Shown here: piece after piece, positions 34,101 to 46,100 of the stretch | Position numbering within the stretch: position 1 is the stretch's first letter | Layout of the letters: each line of letters starts with the position of its first letter | Source of the DNA: Liolophura sinensis | Taxonomy: Eukaryota > Mollusca > Polyplacophora > Chitonida > Chitonidae | Length of the DNA stretch: 64,000 nucleotides | Direction: 5' to 3' | Assembly (NCBI RefSeq): GCF_032854445.1 | Contig: NC_088307.1 | Coordinates: 20,782,017-20,846,016 of the forward strand | Notes under the pieces: model-generated | The model's input: only the letters and a program-made list of their open reading frames with translations | Databases searched by the model: none | Told to the model about the DNA's origin: nothing | Position numbers and translations under genes: made by a program

Positions 34101-37100
34101 TGAAGCAGTTGCACGTTTAGATAGATAAGTGCTTAGTTTTGTGTCATCTTTGCGTTTAGCTCGAATATACTCATGTGAATGGCCAATAAACGATGATTAC
34201 TTGTTTCCACCAATCGTGTATATCAGTTAAACGTCACGAAACAGATACTTCATATTGGTTGCTAAACACGTTTAGCATCTTGATACATTGTGTAGCATGT
34301 CAAACCAAATCACGTGTCTCCGATGTGTGTTAATCTTCCACACCACATTTAGAGTGTACAAGTGAAATATTCTACAGCGTAAAACATCAATCAAATGAAT
34401 CAAATATACATTAGTATAATAAAAGACTTTCAGCACAGACAACATGCGGATGGTCGTGGGTTTCCCCCCGGGCTCTGCCCGGTTTCCTCCCACCATAATG
34501 CTGGCCGCCGTCGTATAAGTGAAATATTCCTGAGTACGGCGTAAAACACCAATCAAATAAATAAATAAATTACAGCATATAAAGCCACAACAACACGGTG
34601 ATAACTAGCAAATGGTCACCCGTAACCACTGAAATACGGCCTCCTGTCCATTTACCTCTGTTAGGGTTTTATTTTAACTGTTCTTGTAAATGTATAAGTA
34701 GTAGCAAGATGGTTTTGGCACAATAAGGTAAAAAAAAAATGTACTGATGATAATTGCAATTTATTAGACGTCACTGGTCTAGAAACACTAAAAATCCTGT
34801 GTTGTCGTCATCTTTATTTATTTATTTGATTGGTGTTTTACGCCGTACTCAAGAATATTTCACTTATACGACGGCGGCCATCATTATGGACGGAGGAAAC
34901 CAGTGAGAGCCCAGTTGAAACTCACGACCATCTGCAGGTTGCTGCCAGACCATCCGCAGGTTGCTGCCAGAACTTCTAACGTACGGCCGGAGAGAAAGCC
35001 AGCATGAGCTGAGCTTGAACTCACAACGACTGCATTGGTGAGAGGCATGGGTCATTACGCTGCGCTAGCCAACTGTCATCATCTTAAATCATTCGTAATA
35101 TTCTTTAATATATATGGCGGTTTTATAACACTTTTAACTATACTTAATTTCTCACTGTAACAGGCGCCCTTCATGCATCTCCATATGCCCGTCGCACTTT
35201 TGCCAGACCCGTTAGGCTGAAATGGTCTGCCGAAGCAGTGATGTCCCTTCCGGATTTAAGAGATGACGTGCGTAAGTTGTGGTGGTTGCCCGGAAGTGGG
35301 CGGTGGAGGGGTGGGGGGATCTGTCTGAAGTTCACTAACATAAGATGGGCAGAATCAAAACCGGCCTTGGACGGGGAATTTGTGATCTCCATGTATTCCG
35401 CTGTCAATGTTCGTGGGCGTTGGTGACAATGAGTGGTCAGAAAAGCTTTTGTGACACGTTGCACAGGCTTAGGCCTACCTTTCGTTAAAAACCAGTTGTC
35501 TTCCACCAGTTTGGTGTGCATATCTGCATATCACAAGTGGGGAAAGTTCGTCAGTTACTTGCCAATAGGTCCCGAGATGTTCGGCAAAGAATGGCACCAA
35601 ACCAACTTTAGAGTGCGCTCCGCATAAAAACCTGATATAGTTACGCTGGCAGTTAGTTTTGGCACTTACGTCCCTGATTTGTTCGCCCGTCTATTCATCG
35701 CAAGCACAACGTTGATATATTATTTCCGATAGGCCGCGCGTGCGCGAGAGCGAGAATCCTTGGTGATGCGGAAAAGCGATCCGCCTTACTGACCGCCTCG
35801 ACATATTTGACAAGTGCAAGTACAATGTACATGTAACTGCATCAGGTTTTCAAATGGAGCTCGCTCTGACGTTGGCTTCGGCCAATACTTGGCCGAGAAA
35901 AATTTTTGCCAAACCTAAATCAAAGCAATCTTGGTCTATTGCCAAAGTTACACGTTTGCCCAAAGCACTCCGATTTCCCCCACCCGACAACTGTTGTATA
36001 AAGTGAAAATTCTTAAGTATGGTGTTAAACGAGAATCAAATAAATAAATATATACTGATCCTTACTACACTATTATATTATTTTAACTTATTATTTAAAA
36101 ACCATAGATTATCACGCACGACAGGAGAGGAAGCCAGCATGGGCTGATGTATTGCATGATTCGAAAGGCGTGTCCGTGTCGCTTGTGTGTCCGTTAATTT
36201 GTGCAGTCTAACGTTCGTTGACGACCACCAAAATGATGTTCTGGAGCCTTTCATCATTGCGGTCACTGTGAGTCCAGATCATGCTGGCTTCCTCTCCGGC
36301 CGTACGTGGGAAGGTCTTTCAGCAACCTGCGAATGGTCGTGGGTTTTCCTCGAGTTCTGCCCGGTTTACCCCGCCATAATGCTGGCCGCCGTCGTATAAG
36401 TAAAATATTCTTGAGTACGGTATAAAACACCAATCAAATAAATAAATAAGTCGTCAGGTGTTTCCTCCACCCATAAACTGAGCGACAACACATGTAGGTA
36501 AAATAGTTTAATGCTTGAAGCACTAATCATATGAATAAATACTGTTGTGGTTGTGATTTTCGCGTCTTGTGTAAATTGGACTGTGATGGTGAATTATTCA
36601 TGACCTAAATATTTATTTATTTATTCATTTATTTTATTTATTTTATTTATTTACTTATTTATTCGATTGGTGTTTTACGCCGTACTCAGGAATGTTTCAG
36701 TTATACGTGGGATAAACGAGAGCATTATTGTGTGAGGAAACTGGACAGAGCCCAGGGGAAACCCACGACCATCCGCAGATTGCGGACAGATCTTCCCACG
36801 TACGACCGAAGAGGAACATCAGTCAAATAAATATATGGAGTAGTTCGACTTTTAAAAAATTTTTTAATTTCACAGATCGATATACGTGGGAAGATTTTGC
36901 AGCGACCAGCCATGGCCGTGCATGAGCTTAACACTGCATCTCGGGGCCTCCGTGGCTCAGTCGGTTAGCGCGCTAGCACAGCGTAATGACCCAGGAGCCT
37001 CTCACCAATGCGGTCGATGTGAGTTCATGTCCAGCTCATACTGGCTTCCTCTTCGGTCGTATGTGGGAAGGTCTGTCAGCAACCTGCGGATGGCCTTGGG

Positions 37101-40100
37101 TTTCCCCCCGGTCTCTGGCCGGTTTCCACCCACCATAATGCTGGCCGCCGTCGTATAAGTGAAATATTCTTGAGTACGGCGTAAAACACCAATCAAATAA
37201 ATAATAACACTGCATCTCACACCCCATTGCTCAGCGCCGTCGTAAGTGAAATATTCTTGAGTACAGCGTAGAACACCAATCAAGTTAACGCAACAAATAA
37301 ACAAACATTGTTCTATCTTGCTATATAGACTCGAATGCCTTAGACTGGAGTCGACAGAACATCGTCATCGTAATCCTCGATCAGTTGATTGCCATGTGGA
37401 ACGACAACACCTCGAAAGCCCATAATTTGGAGGTGTACTTCAACTCTGATTCGTGTTTCATGACGTCAGTTGCCACGAGCCAGAATGATGGCAAGCAGCT
37501 TGTGATTGGCTCCAATCAAGGCAAGATGATGGTAAGTAGATTTAGCACCAGTCGGTCGATTTTCTCTTTAACCCAGATTAATTAATTTATTAATACAATA
37601 ACACATTAAAATAAATTAAAAATGAGGATCTATGATCAGTAAGACACAGAACGCCTGGAAACGTGAGTTAAGGACAAAAGAAAAAAAAGGCACACACACA
37701 CATGCGATTTAAGTATATTTCAGATGAAAGACCTATAAACACTGTCCAGGAAAGTAGTTCGATTTATTTTATTTTTTGAATTTTTCCAATCGAGTGAAAT
37801 AAATTTAACATATCAGATTCTGTACGGTGGTCTGCAGTGACCAGAAGGGTGTTAGTGACGTCACATCCATATGTTTTTCATCAGGTAGTTTTTCAAGGTC
37901 CATCGGGGAATGCGATCATAGATTTATATGTATATGCATTTAGAATAATGAAATCTGCCAGTATGTGTGTGTTAAGTGACAAAAAGCTGATGTGACGTCA
38001 CTGATCCCAATGTGTTTAGAAAAGGCCACCGTAGAATGGAAAGTGTCAAATGCTGATGTGACGTCACTGATTCCAATGTTTAGAAAAGGCCACCGTAGAA
38101 TGGAAAGTGTCAAATGCTGATGTGACGTCACTGATCCCAATGTGTTTGGAAAAGGCCACCGTAGAATCCAAAATGTGTCAAATGTTGATGTGACGTCACT
38201 AGTCCCAACCAATGTGGTTTGAAAATGCCACCTTAGAATACAAAGTTTCAAATGCATTTTAGTGGAGGGGGTGGGGGGAATTCTACAAAAAAATAAATCT
38301 AACTATTTTTATGGACAGTGGTTAATGGCCTTTCATCTGACATACACTTAGAGTTTATGTATTCTTTGCCTTTAAACAAAGTAAGACACCAACATGCAGT
38401 GGGGTCAAAATGTATGTGGACAAAGTCATACTTGTGTAGGGAGATTCAACCGTGCTTCAGAATAAAAAAGCGGATTCATCTTCGACAGATGACATCAGTT
38501 TATAGACTTTAACACAAATAGCCTACGATATGTTTACGAGCTAAGAGAAAACGTGAGAATATTTCTAACAGTGACCAGTGCACATACTAGTTCCCCGGAA
38601 CCGAGGAATAACCTCCACCGCTGACATTTGTACCGGCGTTTTAACATAAGTCTACACCATTTGGTATTTCCTGCGAGCTGGTTAACCAAAATCGTAAATA
38701 AAAAAAAATCACGTTTGAACCGATTTCGTAGGCAGGTTGACATGGTATTACTGCACGTTGAAGTCCAGCTGGCCCTGGTTTCCTCTTTGGTCATACGTAG
38801 GAAGGTCTTGCGGCAACTTTCTGATGATCGTGGGTGTTCCATGGGCTCTGAGTATTATACATATTAAAGCCATACACTTCAGATCAGACCCAAAAAGTTT
38901 TCTAAACACAAATAGTTCGTGGCTAGGTTGAATTACATTTTTCGGTACAGGCGTTTCTGTTGCCTCTCCTGTCAACCCTTTCCAAACACACCAATGCTCT
39001 GGCGTCCCTGAAAAACAGCTTTGTTTGTCAAACCAAGCATGGACCGCTTCAGTGGATCAAACTTCGCGAAGCTCAAACTCGGATCGGGTCATATCAAAGA
39101 CTTCAAAAATGGTACTTATTATTGCTTAGCTTGTCGCTCATCACTGAGAGGTTAGATTAAGGAAACAGGACTAGTTGACGCGGTGTCAGCATGATCTGAC
39201 TCGGTGAGGTGTCTTGTCTGGTGTCATTTCTGGTGTCTTCGGTGTGACACGTCAGTGGCCGCAGCATTTCGCCGATATGGTTTAGCCCTGTCATATGATT
39301 GAAAAGAAAGTACGACGCTAAAAATCAAGCATTCATTCATCCACTCATTCATTCATCCACTCATTCATTCAAACCATACAGATATAGGCACTCCATGGCC
39401 TGGAATGTGAGCACAGCGTAATGACCCCGGAGCCTCTCACATCTGCCATTGCAAAGTCCAGCTCATGCTGGGAAGGTATGTCAGCAACCTGCGGATGGTC
39501 GTGGGTTCTTGTCTGCCCGGCTTCCTCCCACAACAATGCTGGCCGCCGTAGTATATATGAAGTATTCTTGAGTATGGCGTAAAACACCAATCAAATAAAA
39601 TAAATAAATAAATACGCAAATAAAACCAGATAATAGAAGTTATTGCCTTCTCAAAGTCATTTAGCAAAAACATAATCATGAGAAAAAATTGATTTGAGTT
39701 TTACAGCTTAAGTTAACTGTTTGTATGTTGACAGGACCTACATGTGGTCAAAATGTCTAACGTAATGCCCCTAAGACGATGTCTGACAGCCCCCAAATGC
39801 ATCCATGGGGTCGCGTGTTCGAATCCCCTTCCGCAACATGGGTCGACCGCGGCTTTCACCAATTACATGTTCAGGGCGGGAATTTTCTTAGAGTTTTAAG
39901 TGGATTCCCTATCCTTCAAGCTTAACCCCCGTCATACATTTTATGTGGGAATGTTTTCTATCACGGTGTAAAAACATAAGTAGGGCCAAATAGGCATCCT
40001 TTGAAGAGCCTTATTTAGGCGAAAATATTTAAAGGTATATTGAAACCCGGCCTTAATGCCTCGCTTACCCAGTTATACACTGATTATTTACTGTCATTTA

Positions 40101-43100
40101 CTGTTATTTTCTGCATATACTGTCAAAGCTAATTATAAATTTGTACACGGCGTAAATCAATCAATATATAAATAGCATTGCACTCTGAATACGCAATAAT
40201 AAAATGCTGTTTTTTTTTTCAAACATTTAACATTTTCAGGAAATATGCCCCATAGTTTGAGCTTTCTCATAGGGTATGCTATAATTTGGGCGCCTGTAAA
40301 TGGTGTCAACGTATCCTTGTGTTTAACCCTGAGCATCGGGATATATTAACGCCCTGATTTCCACTTGTCTTGTCAGATGATAGATTTGGAGAACTTCGCG
40401 AAGAATTGGCGCATGGCACATAGGGAGCAGAAAAGGGTGGTGGTCATACGCTGGTGTGGAAACGTCTTTTTCAGGTTAGTTTTGTTCCGTTTGCACTGTT
40501 TTAATGGTATTCTATGTAAAATGTGATGACAACACAACATTTTGAATAATTCTACACCGGTGACATTTAATTCATTGCAATTAACATCACTGCTTTTTTT
40601 TTACCTATGGAACTGTGGAGCGTTTAATTTGTTACCAATAAAGTATTTACAGGAGAACAAAACTTTGACTGAGGTAAAATGACACGAGGCCGTATTTCAC
40701 TGGGTACGTGTGGCCATTTGACAGTTATCCACACTTATTGCTGTGGTGGATTTACTCTCTGTGCTGTCATACTTTTTTAGGATTTTTCCATATACATGTA
40801 TATATACTTTTATGCATATACCTTAATATTTATTATTTATAGTTTATGTTTATGTGCAATTCATATGTATCTATTACATCAGAGGAACGTAGGATATATT
40901 CCACTTAAAATGAAAACAATGATAACTACACTCAAAAAATTATCTGATGAATTTAACAGAAAATCTGTTGTTTGAGTGATGCTGGAATGTAGGCCCTGTT
41001 CAGTTATTCTATCCTGTTAACCTAATAAGTCTTTATACTGACTTAATGAAATGTAACGTGAAAATTTAACAAAATTATCTGCGGCAACAACAGACGATAT
41101 ACATTCTTGCGTCACTCAGGCAACAAACTTTCTGTTAAATTTAACAGATTATTTTTTTCACAATATCAACTGTGGTTTTGGAAAGGTCATATGAAACATT
41201 CAGCCGACAAGACTTCAGGCTGTGTCAGTAGATTGTGACTTGACCAGACAAGTCTGCTGTCATTTGGCTTTACACATTTTGGCTTGAACACTGTTCATGA
41301 TGTAAAACGGAGTGATAAAAAAGCTTAGCGATATACGTGTACGTAGTCTCTGGCTTGATATGATCTGGGATATAGCATGCTAAATCGCAGATATGATGAA
41401 GATGAGTACATCCATGCTCAGGCACCATGTTTTCAGTGGCACGGACGACGGGCACGTCTATCTTCATGATCCCCGGGCATCGGAGCCTTACGTCACCCAG
41501 TTCCGTCACCATAGCTACGAGATAGGCTCCCTCCAGCCCAGCCCAGATAATAGTCTGCTGGCCTGTGGGGTAAGGGAACTCGGAGAGGTGCTTATCTGGG
41601 ACCTCAGGGAGAGGAAAATCTTTGAACAGCTGAGCACCCACAAGTCTGGGAATCGGGTATATATATACTTGTATTTACATTAAAGAAAATACAACTCTAG
41701 ACCATGTGTCGATAGTGTATCATGTGTAAGCATACTTTTTATTTCCGTCACGTTTTTATATACATATCTGTTCATTTTAACAAAAATTCTGTCTGAGTGA
41801 TGCTAGAATGTATTCTATTATAACATTATAACATAATACTGTGTTTACGTTCAACAGAATGTCCTATTAGTCTAATAGAATCTTTTTGTTGAATTAATAG
41901 AACGTGTGTTATTTTAAGCAAAATAATATACTGCAATAGCAGAATGCATGACCACTTACTCCTCAGGAGTATCGAAAATTCTCAGTACGAGGGTAGGTAC
42001 CCAGACTGTTATTAAAAGGAAGTAAATTTTGTGCCTCAGGGAAAGTACTTTACAGTCCATCTACTTTAATAACAATACAAGTGATGTGAATAACAATACA
42101 AATGCAACTTTTAATTTAACGTTAGCTATTTATTTATTTGGAGTTTTACGGTCTAATCAAGAATATTTCACTTATACGAGGGCAGCCAGCGTATTGGTGG
42201 GGAGAAACCGGACAGAGCCCGGGGGGAACCCACATCCTTTGTTTCCAAAGACTGCTATAGGCAAAAAATATGACAGATGTACTGCTGTACCGTTAGGATA
42301 ATGGCGTTACTCGCCGTAACATCATCTGCCTGGCTGGTGTAATAGTTTGTCTGTTAGGGGTTTCTGATTGGCCTATTTTTTGTGGTAGGCCTATTTTTTT
42401 GTGATAAATGGCTGACAGCATGAATCTGAGAATCAAGTCCGATATTCACATACCACTCATAGACCATGAACGGGCGTGCCAGGTCTATAATCGTAAGACC
42501 CATTTCCTTGTCCAACTAAGCCAGTATTTTCATCGTCGACGTCGTTTCCGAAAATTCCCGATCCTTGACTGGAAATATGCATAAAATAGTGGGTATTTAA
42601 GAGATACAAAATAAGCTTCAAAAATGAAACTTTGTAAAAACTATTTTTGCACAGCTTTCTTCATTACCCTCAAGAATCATGTATCATGCTGGCTTCCTCT
42701 CCGGCCGTAAGTACGAAGGTCTGTCAGCAACCTGCGGATGGTCGTAGGTTTCCCCCGGGCTCTGCCTGGTTTCCTCCCACCATAATGCTGGCCGCCGTCG
42801 TATAAGTGAAATATTCTTGAGTACGGCCGTAAAACATCGAATCAAATCAAATTAAATCAAATCTTTATCATGTATCATTTAATCGAATTTGCTGGGGCGA
42901 TCAATAAGTTAACTATTTCGACCGATTTTTTTTCAAGACTAATGTTTTTTGTCACTGATACTTACATGACTACACTCAACAATGATACAGGTAATACGTC
43001 CCTGGAAAACGGGCGGTAACGCCACTTAAATGATACATGAACAAAGTACTAGAAAACGAACAGTACGGTTTTCAAGGAAAATGAGGGAAATATATGACCC

Positions 43101-46100
43101 AAAAAAATAATTTTTGAGGCATAATTTCGACAAACATGTACGTATCTATTTTATTATACTTTCCATCAGTGGTCTGGAATATTAAGAAATGACGTCATCG
43201 ATGAACAGACTGGGATCTCTGAACCAGCAATTCGGGCTCTGCTATCCGCCATCACAGCTGACGTCACCACCAGCAGGCTAATTAATTTCCGGACTGATCA
43301 CTGAGCTTGACGAAAACCTGTTGGTTTTAAAGCCATTTTTTACGCCCCAAGAAGAAAACTTATTAAGCTTTTTGTACTTTTATATGTTTGGCCACATCAT
43401 ATACTCGGTATTAAGAAATTAAAACCAAACGTTTCATATATCCTTTAAAATATTTCTCTTTCTTCGCATTTGATTTTGTTTCTTCCAACAAGGCGTTGGC
43501 GTGGGGTACCATGGAAACGTCGAAAACTGGTGACTGGCGGGGACGAGAGGTGATGGACTTCTGAAGTTGTGGGACGTGAACGATCGACGTTTGCTGTTTG
43601 AACACGATACAAAATGTGAGGTACATATGTACAAGTCTGGTTTCTACTGTTGACTGTTTTTTTTTTTTGGTCCCTGTCTGTGGTCGAATGGCAAATGAGA
43701 CGCTGTGAGTCCAGTTCCTATTGGCCCGCTCTCCGGTCGAACGTGGAAAGGTCTGTCCGTTAGCTTGCGAATGGTCGTGGGTTTCATCCCACTATAATAC
43801 TGGCCGGCGTCGTATGAAATATTCTTGATTATGGCGTATAGCAACAATTAAATAAATAAATAAATAAATTAATTAATTTATGGATATCTTTTAACCATAT
43901 GTACGTAGGGCACCGGTGACGCGACATGGGTGCGTTTCCAGTTGCTCTAACATAGTACAGCCTATGGCCTCGTAAGAATTCCTGATTACAAGTTGAATTA
44001 TGAACAGCGCATCAAAAGTAAGTTCCCCTCAAAGCTGTGTTTGACGGTTACCAAGATATATGCCCAGTCGTTGAGTATTACAGTAATCAAAGTGAACACC
44101 TGTAGCAAGGATTAACCTGTAATACTGACGCGCTCCAATGAGCCAGCGCAAATGCATTATCGGTCGGATTCTGAAAAATTTCAACAAATTCAAGATGGCA
44201 ATGGATTTCTTTTTATGAGCTACAAGTCTCGTCCACACAGCACCAGAGTGATAAATGTCTTCTTTGATGAAGACATTGAGCACGTGTAATGGTCCTATAA
44301 TACGTTTCAGCATACTCATTAGAGCACTTCCGTACATGCAGGGTAATCCGTGCTACAGTGTGTTTAACTTGATACTTGAAATACTGCGTGCAAAATTTAA
44401 CAACGAATGAGCATATATTCTTGGTATATGTCAAACATTGTTTTTCCAGGCGTACATGGGAAGGTCTGAAGGTCGTGGGTTTCCTTCCGTGCCCTGTCCG
44501 GTTTATTTATTTATTTATTTATTTGATTAGTGTTTTTACGCCATACTCAAGAATATATCACTTGTACGACGGCAGGAACCGGGCACAGCCTGGCGAAACT
44601 CACGTCCATCCGCAAGTTGCTGGCAGACCTTCCCACTTACGGCCGGAGAGGAAGCCAGCATGCTCTTGAGTGCGGCGTAAAACACCAATCAAAATAAATA
44701 AATAAATAAAAATAAATCAAACCTTGTTTTGGGACGAACTTACTTTTGATGCAATGTTTAGTTTACCAAGCAGATCATCTAAATGTCAGTGGCCGTTTAG
44801 GTCTGTTTTCAACCCTATCCCAAATAGCAAATAGGCGATTTCGAAATGGAAAGCATTTTCCGCTCAGAACAATGTAGTTGCTTAGGCCCGAGTGGCCATC
44901 GCGTGGGAAAAACTACACTGCTGAAGCATTTCGGGGCCCTCAATGGCCTAGTAGTTCGAGTGCTGGAGCCGCACACTAACCCAGGAGGCTCTCACCAATG
45001 CGATCGCGTTGAGTTCAAGTCCAGTTTATGCTGGCTTCCTCTCCGGTCGTACATGGCAAGGTCTGCAAGCAATCTCCGGATGATCGTGGGTTTTCCCTGG
45101 GTTCTGCATGCCCGGTTTCCTGTCACCATAAAACTGGCCGCCATTGTGTAAGTCCGATATTCTTGATTTTTGGCGTAAAAACACAATATCAAACAAATAA
45201 ATAAATAAATATCACGTTTCAGATCACTTCCGCCGTTTGGTCCAGTGAACACGAGGTCTTGTTAACCGCCATGGCGCTGGGGAAGATGGCGGTAACGACA
45301 TTCTTATATGGAAGTGGTCCCTCGTGGACCCCGTGCTGGAATACGTATCGTCCATTAGAGGTCACCAGGCCAGACCACTGCACCTCGCGGTCAGTCAGGA
45401 CGGTAACAAACTAGGTAGGTCCACACATATATACACGCACACACACACACGACACTAAAAAAACTAATCTCTTACTATTAACAGAAAGCTTGCTGCCTGA
45501 GTGATGCCAGGATATATTCTGTTACTACAACATAAAACTGTGTCATAACGTAACATCAGGTTAATCTAATAGAATTCGTATTTTGAACTAATACAACAGA
45601 ATACATTCTAGCATCACTCAACACCTTCTGTTTAATTTAACAGTTATTTTGCGTTGAGAGTACAGTTCGTTCACCCTGCGTTTTTATAGTTTACTATATT
45701 CTGTCGTGTCAAACATTCTTGATTGGGACATCCTTCCTGCCAATCCCTAATCTAGATTTTGTATAGGGGCAGGTGCCCCCCTTTTTTTTAGTTCAAACCT
45801 GAATCTGCTGTCTTACCGAGCCTACGGAATGGCGAGACAGAGCACTGATATTACGAGTGCATTGTGTCGGTTACTGCACCAGGATTTTTTGCCTGACAGA
45901 AAGATGCCAGCTGTTTAGGCTTCTAGATTGCTGGAGTAAAGACTTTTGTTGAGAGTATTTTTTCTCGTTTCATGGTTATTTACTTACACTGTACATGTGT
46001 ATGCTTGGATTCAAAGGGGAGTTAATTAGGGACGTGTGCTGAAGTTAAATCTTTTTTTTTTGTGAAAACATACATGTTCTGAACACGCATGTACATTGTA

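Noticed and set aside
36943-37030. tRNA gene suggested by A and B boxes
   Set aside because: The same head recurs with a fixed non-tRNA body and tail and target duplications, so it is a SINE.
43168-43304. Candidate extra exon of the Cdc20-like gene
   Set aside because: Open and preceded by an AG, but exons 5 and 6 already join in phase and in family order, and the translation does not resemble a WD40 blade.
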